Shown piece by piece: positions 11,135 through 24,000 of a stretch of DNA of 64,000 nt. The notes beneath the pieces were generated by a model. It made no database searches, had not been told where the DNA came from, and saw only the letters and a program-made list of their open reading frames with translations. How positions within the stretch are numbered: the stretch's first letter is position 1; every line of letters begins with the position of its first letter. The stretch comes from Micromussa lordhowensis (lineage: Eukaryota; Cnidaria; Anthozoa; Scleractinia; Lobophylliidae), in NCBI GenBank assembly GCA_964020085.1, contig OZ026604.1, positions 25,947,427-26,011,426 of the forward strand, given 5' to 3'. The position numbers and the translations under genes are program-made.

Positions 11135-12013
11135 AATGGCACCAAAGCACTCCTGGGGTGGGTCCGGGTCCACATGCAAAGTTTCGGAGCTGCGCGACAT
11201 CTCGCACTATGCTAACCAGCCCGTTTGCTAATTAGCCGAACTTTGCGCGCGTCGCAACTTTGCAAACTAATACCACCAAAGCACTCCCGGGGTCGGTCCG
11301 GGTCCAAATGCGAAGTATCGGAGCTGCGCGAAATCTCCCACTATGCTAATTAGCCCGCAGATCCCCAGGCGTGGCCGGCTGGCTGACTCGTTAGCCGAGC
11401 TTGACGCGTGTCGCAACCTGGCAAACTAATGGCACCAAAGCACTCCTGGGGTGGGTCCGGGTCCACATGCAAAGTTTCGGAGCTGCGCGACATCTCGCAC
11501 TATCCTAACCAGCCCGTTTGCTAATTAGCCGAACTTTGCGCGCGTCGCAACTTTGCAAACTAATACCACCAAAGCACTCCCGGGGTCGGTCTGGGTCCAA
11601 ATGCGAAGTATCGGAGCTGCGCGAAATCTCCCACTATGCTAATCAGCCCGCAGATCCCCAGGCGTGGCCGGCTGGCTGACTCGTTAGCCGAGCTTGACGC
11701 GTGTCGCAACTTGGCAAACTAATGGCACCAAAGCACTCCTGGAGTGGGTCCGGGTCCACATGCAAAGTTTCGGAGCTGCGCGACATCTCGCACTATGCTA
11801 ACCAGCCCGTTTGCTAATTAGCCGAACTTTGCGCGCGTCGCAACTTTGCAAACTAATACCACCAAAGCACTCCCGGGGTCGGTCCGGGTCCAAATGCGAA
11901 GTATCGGAGCTGCGCGAAATCTCCCACTATGGTATTCAGCCCGCAGATCCCCAGGCGTGGCCGGCTGGCTGACTCGTTAGCCGAGCTTGACGCGTGTCGC
12001 AACTTGGCAAACT
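11135..12013 (+). repeat. Units 39-41, right copy of the 8-unit-spaced duplication
   Basis: Repeats all seven markers of units 31-33 at 11351, 11418, 11504, 11592, 11743, 11932 and 11935. I saw no private difference, so the copy is recent. Confidence 0.92.
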
Positions 12014-15000
12014 AATGGCACCAAAGCACTCCTGGGGTGGGTCCGGGTCCACATGCAAAGTTTCGGAGCTGCGCGACATCTCGCACTATGCTAACCAGCC
12101 CGTTTGCTAATTAGCCGAACTTTGCGCGCGTCGCAACTTTGCAAACTAATACCACCAAAGCACTCCCGGGGTCGGTCCGGGTCCAAATGCGAAGTATCGG
12201 AGCTGCGCGAAATCTCCCACTATGCTAATCAGCCCGCAGATCCCCAGGCGTGGCCGGCTGGCTGACTCGTTAGCCGAGCTTGACGCGTGTCGCAACTTGG
12301 CAAACTAATGGCACCAAAGCACTCCTGGGGTGGGTCCGGGTCCACATGCAAAGTTTCGGAGCTGCGCGACATCTCGCACTATGCTAACCAGCCCGTTTGC
12401 TAATTAGCCGAACTTTGCGCGCGTCGCAACTTTGCAAACTAATACCACCAAAGCACTCCCGGGGTCGGTCCGGGTCCAAATGCGAAGTATCGGAGCTGCG
12501 CGAAATCTCCCACTATGCTAATCAGCCCGCAGATCCCCAGGCGTGGCCGGCTGGCTGACTCGTTAGCCGAGCTTGACGCGTGTCGCAACTTGGCAAACTA
12601 ATGGCACCAAAGCACTCCTGGGGTGGGTCCGGGTCCACATGCAAAGTTTCGGAGCTGCGCGACATCTCGCACTATGCTAACCAGCCCGTTTGCTAATTAG
12701 CCGAACTTTGCGCGCGTCGCAACTTTGCAAACTAATACCACCAAAGCACTCCCGGGGTCGGTCCGGGTCCAAATGCGAAGTATCGGAGCTGCGCGAAATC
12801 TCCCACTATGCTAATCAGCCCGCAGATCCCCAGGCGTGGCCGGCTGGCTGACTCGTTAGCCGAGCTTGACGCGTGTCGCAACTTGGCAAACTAATGGCAC
12901 CAAAGCACTCCTGGGGTGGGTCCGGGTCCACATGCAAAGTTTCGGAGCTGCGCGACATCTCGCACTATGCTAACCAGCCCGTTTGCTAATTAGCCGAACT
13001 TTGCGCGCGTCGCAACTTTGCAAACTAATACCACCAAAGCACTCCCGGGGTCGGTCCGGGTCCAAATGCGAAGTATCGGAGCTGCGCGAAATCTCCCACT
13101 ATGCTAATCAGCCCGCAGATCCCCAGGCGTGGCCGGCTGGCTGACTCGTTAGCCGAGCTTGACGCGTGTCGCAACTTGGCAAACTAATGGCACCAAAGCA
13201 CTCCTGGGGTGGGTCCGGGTCCACATGCAAAGTTTCGGAGCTGCGCGACATCTCGCACTATGCTAACCAGCCCGTTTGCTAATTAGCCGAACTTTGCGCG
13301 CGTCGCAACTTTGCAAACTAATACCACCAAAGCACTCCCGGGGTCGGTCCGGGTCCAAATGCGAAGTATCGGAGCTGCGCGAAATCTCCCACTATGCTAA
13401 TCAGCCCGCAGATCCCCAGGCGTGGCCGGCTGGCTGACTCGTTAGCCGAGCTTGACGCGTGTCGCAACTTGGCAAACTAATGGCACCAAAGCACTCCTGG
13501 GGTGGGTCCGGGTCCACATGCAAAGTTTCGGAGCTGCGCGACATCTCGCACTATGCTAACCAGCCCGTTTGCTAATTAGCCGAACTTTGCGCGCGTCGCA
13601 ACTTTGCAAACTAATACCACCAAAGCACTCCCGGGGTCGGTCCGGGTCCAAATGCGAAGTATCGGAGCTGCGCGAAATCTCCCACTATGCTAATCAGCCC
13701 GCAGATCCCCAGGCGTGGCCGGCTGGCTGACTCGTTAGCCGAGCTTGACGCGTGTCGCAACTTGGCAAACTAATGGCACCAAAGCACTCCTGGGGTGGGT
13801 CCGGGTCCACATGCAAAGTTTCGGAGCTGCGCGACATCTCGCACTATGCTAACCAGCCCGTTTGCTAATTAGCCGAACTTTGCGCGCGTCGCAACTTTGC
13901 AAACTAATACCACCAAAGCACTCCCGGGGTCGGTCCGGGTCCAAATGCGAAGTATCGGAGCTGCGCGAAATCTCCCACTATGCTAATCAGCCCGCAGATC
14001 CCCAGGCGTGGCCGGCTGGCTGACTCGTTAGCCGAGCTTGACGCGTGTCGCAACTTGGCAAACTAATGGCACCAAAGCACTCCTGGGGTGGGTCCGGATC
14101 CACATGCAAAGTTTCGGAGCTGCGCGACATCTCGCACTATGCTAACCAGCCCGTTTGCTAATTAGCCGAACTTTGCGCGCGTCGCAACTTTGCAAACTAA
14201 TACCACCAAAGCACTCCCGGGGTCGGTCCGGGTCCAAATGCGAAGTATCGGAGCTGCGCGAAATCTCCCACTATGCTAATCAGCCCGCAGATCCCCAGGC
14301 GTGGCCGGCTGGCTGACTCGTTAGCCGAGCTTGACGCGTGTCGCAACTTGGCAAACTAATGGCACCAAAGCACTCCTGGGGTGGGTCCGGGTCCACATGC
14401 AAAGTTTCGGAGCTGCGCGACATCTCGCACTATGCTAACCAGCCCGTTTGCTAATTAGCCGAACTTTGCGCGCGTCGCAACTTTGCAAACTAATACCACC
14501 AAAGCACTCCCGGGGTCGGTCCGGGTCCAAATGCGAAGTATCGGAGCTGCGCGAAATCTCCCACTATGCTAATCAGCCCGCAGATCCCCAGGCGTGGCCG
14601 GCTGGCTGACTCGTTAGCCGAGCTTGACGCGTGTCGCAACTTGGCAAACTAATGGCACCAAAGCACTCCTGGGGTGGGTCCGGGTCCACATGCAAAGTTT
14701 CGGAGCTGCGCGACATCTCGCACTATGCTAACCAGCCCGTTTGCTAATTAGCCGAACTTTGCGCGCGTCGCAACTTTGCAAACTAATACCACCAAAGCAC
14801 TCCCGGGGTCGGTCCGGGTCCAAATGCGAAGTATCGGAGCTGCGCGAAATCTCCCACTATGCTAATCAGCCCGCAGATCCCCAGGCGTGGCCGGCTGGCT
14901 GACTCGTTAGCCGAGCTTGACGCGTGTCGCAACTTGGCAAACTAATGGCACCAAAGCACTCCTGGGGTGGGTCCGGGTCCACATGCAAAGTTTCGGAGCT

Positions 15001-18000
15001 GCGCGACATCTCGCACTATGCTAACCAGCCCGTTTGCTAATTAGCCGAACTTTGCGCGCGTCGCAACTTTGCAAACTAATACCACCAAAGCACTCCCGGG
15101 GTCGGTCCGGGTCCAAATGCGAAGTATCGGAGCTGCGCGAAATCTCCCACTATGCTAATCAGCCCGCAGATCCCCAGGCGTGGCCGGCTGGCTGACTCGT
15201 TAGCCGAGCTTGACGCGTGTCGCAACTTGGCAAACTAATGGCACCAAAGCACTCCTGGGGTGGGTCCGGGTCCACATGCAAAGTTTCGGAGCTGCGCGAC
15301 ATCTCGCACTATGCTAACCAGCCCGTTTGCTAATTAGCCGAACTTTGCGCGCGTCGCAACTTTGCAAACTAATACCACCAAAGCACTCCCGGGGTCGGTC
15401 CGGGTCCAAATGCGAAGTATCGGAGCTGCGCGAAATCTCCCACAATGCTAATCAGCCCGCAGATCCCCAGGCGTGGCCGGCTGGCTGACTCGTTAGCCGA
15501 GCTTGACGCGTGTCGCAACTTGGCAAACTAATGGCACCAAAGCACTCCTGGGGTGGGTCCGGGTCCACATGCAAAGTTTCGGAGCTGCGCGACATCTCGC
15601 ACTATGCTAACCAGCCCGTTTGCTAATTAGCCGAACTTTGCGCGCGTCGCAACTTTGCAAACTAATACCACCAAAGCACTCCCGGGGTCGGTCCGGGTCC
15701 AAATGCGAAGTATCGGAGCTGCGCGAAATCTCCCACTATGCTAATCAGCCCGCAGATCCCCAGGCGTGGCCGGCTGGCTGACTCGTTAGCCGAGCTTGAC
15801 GCGTGTCGCAACTTGGCAAACTAATGGCACCAAAGCACTCCTGGGGTGGGTCCGGGTCCACATGCAAAGTTTCGGAGCTGCGCGACATCTCGCACTATGC
15901 TAACCAGCCCGTTTGCTAATTAGCCGAACTTTGCGCGCGTCGCAACTTTGCAAACTAATACCACCAAAGCACTCCCGGGGTCGGTCCGGGTCCAAATGCG
16001 AAGTATCGGAGCTGCGCGAAATCTCCCACTATGCTAATCAGCCCGCAGATCCCCAGGCGTGGCCGGCTGGCTGACTCGTTAGCCGAGCTTGACGCGTGTC
16101 GCAACTTGGCAAACTAATGGCACCAAAGCACTCCTGGGGTGGGTCCGGGTCCACATGCAAAGTTTCGGAGCTGCGCGACATCTCGCACTATGCTAACCAG
16201 CCCGTTTGCTAATTAGCCGAACTTTGCGCGCGTCGCAACTTTGCAAACTAATACCACCAAAGCACTCCCGGGGTCGGTCCGGGTCCAAATGCGAAGTATC
16301 GGAGCTGCGCGAAATCTCCCACTATGCTAATCAGCCCGCAGATCCCCAGGCGTGGCCGGCTGGCTGACTCGTTAGCCGAGCTTGACGCGTGTCGCAACTT
16401 GGCAAACTAATGGCACCAAAGCACTCCTGGGGTGGGTCCGGGTCCACATGCAAAGTTTCGGAGCTGCGCGACATCTCGCACTATGCTAACCAGCCCGTTT
16501 GCTAATTAGCCGAACTTTGCGCGCGTCGCAACTTTGCAAACTAATACCACCAAAGCACTCCCGGGGTCGGTCCGGGTCCAAATGCGAAGTATCGGAGCTG
16601 CGCGAAATCTCCCACTATGCTAATCAGCCCGCAGATCCCCAGGCGTGGCCGGCTGGCTGACTCGTTAGCCGAGCTTGACGCGTGTCTCAACTTGGCAAAC
16701 TAATGGCACCAAAGCACTCCTGGGGTGGGTCCGGGTCCACATGCAAAGTTTCGGAGCTGCGCGACATCTCGCACTATGCTAACCAGCCCGTTTGCTAATT
16801 AGCCGAACTTTGCGCGCGTCGCAACTTTGCAAACTAATACCACCAAAGCACTCCCGGGGTCGGTCCGGGTCCAAATGCGAAGTATCGGAGCTGCGCGAAA
16901 TCTCCCACTATGCTAATCAGCCCGCAGATCCCCAGGCGTGGCCGGCTGGCTGACTCGTTAGCCGAGCTTGACGCGTGTCGCAACTTGGCAAACTAATGGC
17001 ACCAAAGCACTCCTGGGGTGGGTCCGGGTCCACATGCAAAGTTTCGGAGCTGCGCGACATCTCGCACTATGCTAACCAGCCCGTTTGCTAATTAGCCGAA
17101 CTTTGCGCGCGTCGCAACTTTGCAAACTAATACCACCAAAGCACTCCCGGGGTCGGTCCGGGTCCAAATGCGAAGTATCGGAGCTGCGCGAAATCTCCCA
17201 CTATGCTAATCAGCCCGCAGATCCCCAGGCGTGGCCGGCTGGCTGACTCGTTAGCCGAGCTTGACGCGTGTCGCAACTTGGCAAACTAATGGCACCAAAG
17301 CACTCCTGGGGTGGGTCCGGGTCCACATGCAAAGTTTCGGAGCTGCGCGACATCTCGCACTATGCTAACCAGCCCGTTTGCTAATTAGCCGAACTTTGCG
17401 CGCGTCGCAACTTTGCAAACTAATACTACCAAAGCACTCCCGGGGTCGGTCCGGGTCCAAATGCGAAGTATCGGAGCTGCGCGAAATCTCCCACTATGCT
17501 AATCAGCCCGCAGATCCCCAGGCGTGGCCGGCTGGCTGACTCGTTAGCCGAGCTTGACGCGTGTCGCAACTTGGCAAACTAATGGCACCAAAGCACTCCT
17601 GGGGTGGGTCCGGGTCCACATGCAAAGTTTCGGAGCTGCGCGACATCTCGCACTATGCTAACCAGCCCGTTTGCTAATTAGCCGAACTTTGCGCGCGTCG
17701 CAACTTTGCAAACTAATACCACCAAAGCACTCCCGGGGTCGGTCCGGGTCCAAATGCGAAGTATCGGAGCTGCGCGAAATCTCCCACTATGCTAATCAGC
17801 CCGCAGATCCCCAGGCGTGGCCGGCTGGCTGACTCGTTAGCCGAGCTTGACGCGTGTCGCAACTTGGCAAACTAATGGCACCAAAGCACTCCTGGGGTGG
17901 GTCCGGGTCCACATGCAAAGTTTCGGAGCTGCGCGACATCTCGCACTATGCTAACCAGCCCGTTTGCTAATTAGCCGAACTTTGCGCGCGTCGCAACTTT

Positions 18001-18752
18001 GCAAACTAATACCACCAAAGCACTCCCGGGGTCGGTCCGGGTCCAAATGCGAAGTATCGGAGCTGCGCGAAATCTCCCACTATGCTAATCAGCCCGCAGA
18101 TCCCCAGGCGTGGCCGGCTGGCTGACTCGTTAGCCGAGCTTGACGCGTGTCGCAACTTGGCAAACTAATGGCACCAAAGCACTCCTGGGGTGGGTCCGGG
18201 TCCACATGCAAAGTTTCGGAGCTGCGCGACATCTCGCACTATGCTAACCAGCCCGTTTGCTAATTAGCCGAACTTTGCGCGCGTCGCAACTTTGCAAACT
18301 AATACCACCAAAGCACTCCCGGGGTCGGTCCGGGTCCAAATGCGAAGTATCGGAGCTGCGCGAAATCTCCCACTATGCTAATCAGCCCGCAGATCCCCAG
18401 GCGTGGCCGGCTGGCTGACTCGTTAGCCGAGCTTGACGCGTGTCGCAACTTGGCAAACTAATGGCACCAAAGCACTCCTGGGGTGGGTCCGGGTCCACAT
18501 GCAAAGTTTCGGAGCTGCGCGACATCTCGCACTATGCTAACCAGCCCGTTTGCTAATTAGCCGAACTTTGCGCGCGTCGCAACTTTGCAAACTAATACCA
18601 CCAAAGCACTCCCGGGGTCGGTCCGGGTCCAAATGCGAAGTATCGGAGCTGCGCGAAATCTCCCACTATGCTAATCAGCCCGCAGATCCCCAGGCGTGGC
18701 CGGCTGGCTGACTCGTTAGCCGAGCTTGACGCGTGTCGCAACTTGGCAAACT
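12014..18752 (+). repeat. Units 42-64, near-perfect dimers
   Basis: Twenty-three dimers with only four differences seen: G-to-A at 14098 (second GGATCC, the same change as at 5894), T-to-A at 15444, G-to-T at 16687 and C-to-T at 17427. No length change occurs. Confidence 0.9.
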
Positions 18753-21096
18753 AATGGCACCAAAGCACTCCTGGGGTGGGTCCGGGTCCACATGCAAAGT
18801 TTCGGAGCTGCGCGACATCTCGCACTATGCTAACCAGCCCGTTTGCTAATTAGCCGAACTTTCCGCGCGTCGCAACTTTGCAAACTAATACCACCAAAGC
18901 ACTCCCGGGGTCGGTCCGGGTCCAAATGCGAAGTATCGGAGCTGCGCAAAATCTCCCACTATGCTAATCAGCCCGCAGATCCCCAGGCGTGGCCGGCTGG
19001 CTGACTCGTTAGCCGAGCTTGACGCGTGTCGCAACTTGGCAAACTAATGGCACCAAAGCACTCCTGGGGTGGGTCCGGGTCCACATGCAAAGTTTCGGAG
19101 CTGCGCGACATCTCGCACTATGCTAACCAGCCCGTTTGCTAATTAGCCGAACTTTGCGCGCGTCGCAACTTTGCAAACTAATACCACCAAAGCACTCCCG
19201 GGGTTGGTCCGGGTCCAAATGCGAAGTATCGGAGCTGCGCAAAATCTCCCACTATGCCAATCAGCCCGCAGATCCCCAGGCGTGGCCGGCTGGCTGACTC
19301 GTTAGCCGAGCTTGACGCGTGTCGCAACTTGGCAAACTAATGGCACCAAAGCACTCCTGGGGTGGGTCCGGGTCCACATGCAAAGTTTCGGAGCTGCGCG
19401 ACATCTCGCACTATGCTAACCAGCCCGTTTGCTAATTAGCCGAACTTTGCGCGCGTCGCAACTTTGCAAACTAATACCACCAAAGCACTCCCGGGGTCGG
19501 TCCGGGTCCAAATGCGAAGTATCGGAGCTGCGCGAAATCTCCCACTATGCTAATCAGCCCGCAGATCCCCAGGCGTGGCCGGCTGGCTGACTCGTTAGCC
19601 GAGCTTGACGCGTGTCGCAACTTGGCAAACTAATGGCACCAAAGCACTCCTGGGGTGGGTCCGGGTCCACATGCAAAGTTTCGGAGCTGCGCGACATCTC
19701 GCACTATGCTAACCAGCCCGTTTGCTAATTAGCCGAACTTTGCGCACGTCGCAACTTTGCAGACTAATACCACCAAAGCACTCCCGGGGTCGGTCCGGGT
19801 CCAAATGCGAAGTATCGGAGCTGCGCGAAATCTCCCACTATGCTAATCAGCCCGCAGATCCCCAGGCGTGGCCGGCTGGCTGACTCGTTAGCCGAGCTTG
19901 ACGCGTGTCGCAACTTGGCAAACTAATGGCACCAAAGCACTCCTGGGGTGGGTCCGGGTCCACATGCAAAGTTTCGGAGCTGCGCGACATCTCGCACTAT
20001 GCTAACCAGCCCGTTTGCTAATTAGCCGAACTTTGCGCACGTCGCAACTTTGCAGACTAATACCACCAAAGCACTCCCGGGGTCGGTCCGGGTCCAAATG
20101 CGAAGTATCGGAGCTGCGCGAAATCTCCCACTATGCTAATCAGCCCGCAGATCCCCAGGCGTGGCCGGCTGGCTGACTCGTTAGCCGAGCTTGACGCGTG
20201 TCGCAACTTGGCAAACTAATGGCACCAAAGCACTCCTGGGGTGGGTCCGGGTCCACATGCAAAGTTTCGGAGCTGCGCGACATCTCGCACTATGCTAACC
20301 AGCCCGTTTGCTAATTAGCCGAACTTTGCGCGCGTCGCAACTTTGCAAACTAATACCACCAAAGCACTCCCGGGGTTGGTCCGGGTCCAAATGCGAAGTA
20401 TCGGAGCTGCGCAAAATCTCCCACTATGCCAATCAGCCCGCAGATCCCCAGGCGTGGCCGGCTGGCTGACTCGTTAGCCGAGCTTGACGCGTGTCGCAAC
20501 TTGGCAAACTAATGGCACCAAAGCACTCCTGGGGTGGGTCCGGGTCCACATGCAAAGTTTCGGAGCTGCGCGACATCTCGCACTATGCTAACCAGCCCGT
20601 TTGCTAATTAGCCGAACTTTGCGCGCGTCGCAACTTTGCAAACTAATACCACCAAAGCACTCCCGGGGTCGGTCCGGGTCCAAATGCGAAGTATCGGAGC
20701 TGCGCGAAATCTCCCACTATGCTAATCAGCCCGCAGATCCCCAGGCGTGGCCGGCTGGCTGACTCGTTAGCCGAGCTTGACGCGTGTCGCAACTTGGCAA
20801 ACTAATGGCACCAAAGCACTCCTGGGGTGGGTCCGGGTCCACATGCAAAGTTTCGGAGCTGCGCGACATCTCGCACTATGCTAACCAGCCCGTTTGCTAA
20901 TTAGCCGAACTTTGCGCGCGTCGCAACTTTGCAAACTAATACCACCAAAGCACTCCCGGGGTTGGTCCGGGTCCAAATGCGAAGTATCGGAGCTGCGCAA
21001 AATCTCCCACTATGCCAATCAGCCCGCAGATCCCCAGGCGTGGCCGGCTGGCTGACTCGTTAGCCGAGCTTGACGCGTGTCGCAACTTGGCAAACT
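18753..21096 (+). repeat. Units 65-72, locally shuffled units
   Basis: Units 66, 70 and 72 share three B changes: T at 19205/20377/20963, A at 19241/20413/20999 and C at 19258/20430/21016. Units 68 and 69 share two A changes: A at 19746/20039 and G at 19762/20055. Unit 65 has the GCGCAAAATC change (18948) and C at 18863. Units 67 and 71 are consensus. The pattern is best explained by one-unit and two-unit tandem duplications. Confidence 0.85.
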
Positions 21097-24000
21097 AATG
21101 GCACCAAAGCACTCCTGGGGTGGGTCCGGGTCCACATGCAAAGTTTCGGAGCTGCGCGACATCTCGCACTATGCTAACCAGCCCGTTTGCTAATTAGCCG
21201 AACTTTGCGCGCGTCGCAACTTTGCAAACTAATACCACCAAAGCACTCCCGGGGTCGGTCCGGGTCCAAATGCGAAGTATCGGAGCTGCGCGAAATCTCC
21301 CACTATGCTAATCAGCCCGCAGATCCCCAGGCGTGGCCGGCTGGCTGACTCGTTAGCCGAGATTGACGCGTGTCGCAACTTGGCAAACTAATGGCACCAA
21401 AGCACTCCTGGGGTGGGTCCGGGTCCACATGCAAAGTTTCGGAGCTGCGCGACATCTCGCACTATGCTAACAAGCCCGTTTGCTAATTAGCCGAACTTTG
21501 CGCGCGTCGCAACTTTGCAAACTAATACCACCAAAGCACTCCCGGGGTCGGTCCGGGTCCAAATGCGAAGTATCGGAGCTGCGCGAAATCTCCCACTATG
21601 CTAATCAGCCCGCAGATCCCCAGGCGTGGCCGGCTGGCTGACTCGTTAGCCGAGCTTGATGCGTGTCGCAACTTGGCAAACTAATGGCACCAAAGCACTC
21701 CTGGGGTGGGTCCGGGTCCACATGCAAAGTTTCGGAGCTGCGCGACATCTCGCACTATGCTAACCAGCCCGTTTGCTAATTAGCCGAACTTTGCGCGCGT
21801 CGCAACTTTGCAAACTAATACCACCAAAGCACTCCCGGGGTCGGTCCGGGTCCAAATGCGAAGTATCGGAGCTGCGCGAAATCTCCCACTATGCTAATCA
21901 GCCCGCAGATCCCCAGGCGTGGCCGGCTGGCTGACTCGTTAGCCGAGCTTGACGCGTGTCGCAACTTGGCAAACTAATGGCACCAAAGCACTCCTGGGGT
22001 GGGTCCGGGTCCACATGCAAAGTTTCGGAGCTGCGCGACATCTCGCACTATGCTAACCAGCCCGTTTGCTAATTAGCCGAACTTTGCGCGCGTCGCAACT
22101 TTGCAAACTAATACCACCAAAGCACTCCCGGGGTCGGTCCGGGTCCAAATGCGAAGTATCGGAGCTGCGCGAAATCTCCCACTATGCTAATCAGCCCGCA
22201 GATCCCCAGGCGTGGCCGGCTGGCTGACTCGTTAGCCGAGCTTGACGCGTGTCGCAACTTGGCAAACTAATGGCACCAAAGCACTCCTGGGGTGGGTCCG
22301 GGTCCACATGCAAAGTTTCGGAGCTGCGCGACATCTCGCACTATGCTAACCAGCCCGTTTGCTAATTAGCCGAACTTTGCGCGCGTCGCAACTTTGCAAA
22401 CTAATACCACCAAAGCACTCCCGGGGTCGGTCCGGGTCCAAATGCGAAGTATCGGAGCTGCGCGAAATCTCCCACTATGCTAATCAGCCCGCAGATCCCC
22501 AGGCGTGGCCGGCTGGCTGACTCGTTAGCCGAGCTTGACGCGTGTCGCAACTTGGCAAACTAATGGCACCAAAGCACTCCTGGGGTGGGTCCGGGTCCAC
22601 ATGCAAAGTTTCGGAGCTGCGCGACATCTCGCACTATGCTAACCAGCCCGTTTGCTAATTAGCCGAACTTTGCGCGCGTCGCAACTTTGCAAACTAATAC
22701 CACCAAAGCACTCCCGGGGTCGGTCCGGGTCCAAATGCGAAGTATCGGAGCTGCGCGAAATCTCCCACTATGCTAATCAGCCCGCAGATCCCCAGGCGTG
22801 GCCGGCTGGCTGACTCGTTAGCCGAGCTTGACGCGTGTCGCAACTTGGCAAACTAATGGCACCAAAGCACTCCTGGGGTGGGTCCGGGTCCACATGCAAA
22901 GTTTCGGAGCTGCGCGACATCTCGCACTATGCTAACCAGCCCGTTTGCTAATTAGCCGAACTTTGCGCGCGTCGCAACTTTGCAAACTAATACCACCAAA
23001 GCACTCCCGGGGTCGGTCCGGGTCCAAATGCGAAGTATCGGAGCTGCGCGAAATCTCCCACTATGCTAATCAGCCCGCAGATCCCCAGGCGTGGCCGGCT
23101 GGCTGACTCGTTAGCCGAGCTTGACGCGTGTCGCAACTTGGCAAACTAATGGCACCAAAGCACTCCTGGGGTGGGTCCGGGTCCACATGCAAAGTTTCGG
23201 AGCTGCGCGACATCTCGCACTATGCTAACCAGCCCGTTTGCTAATTAGCCGAACTTTGCGCGCGTCGCAACTTTGCAAACTAATACCACCAAAGCACTCC
23301 CGGGGTCGGTCCGGGTCCAAATGCGAAGTATCGGAGCTGCGCGAAATCTCCCACTATGCTAATCAGCCCGCAGATCCCCAGGCGTGGCCGGCTGGCTGAC
23401 TCGTTAGCCGAGCTTGACGCGTGTCGCAACTTGGCAAACTAATGGCACCAAAGCACTCCTGGGGTGGGTCCGGGTCCACATGCAAAGTTTCGGAGCTGCG
23501 CGACATCTCGCACTATGCTAACCAGCCCGTTTGCTAATTAGCCGAACTTTGCGCGCGTCGCAACTTTGCAAACTAATACCACCAAAGCACTCCCGGGGTC
23601 GGTCCGGGTCCAAATGCGAAGTATCGGAGCTGCGCGAAATCTCCCACTATGCTAATCAGCCCGCAGATCCCCAGGCGTGGCCGGCTGGCTGACTCGTTAG
23701 CCGAGCTTGACGCGTGTCGCAACTTGGCAAACTAATGGCACCAAAGCACTCCTGGGGTGGGTCCGGGTCCACATGCAAAGTTTCGGAGCTGCGCGACATC
23801 TCGCACTATGCTAACCAGCCCGTTTGCTAATTAGCCGAACTTTGCGCGCGTCGCAACTTTGCAAACTAATACCACCAAAGCACTCCCGGGGTCGGTCCGG
23901 GTCCAAATGCGAAGTATCGGAGCTGCGCGAAATCTCCCACTATGCTAATCAGCCCGCAGATCCCCAGGCGTGGCCGGCTGGCTGACTCGTTAGCCGAGCT

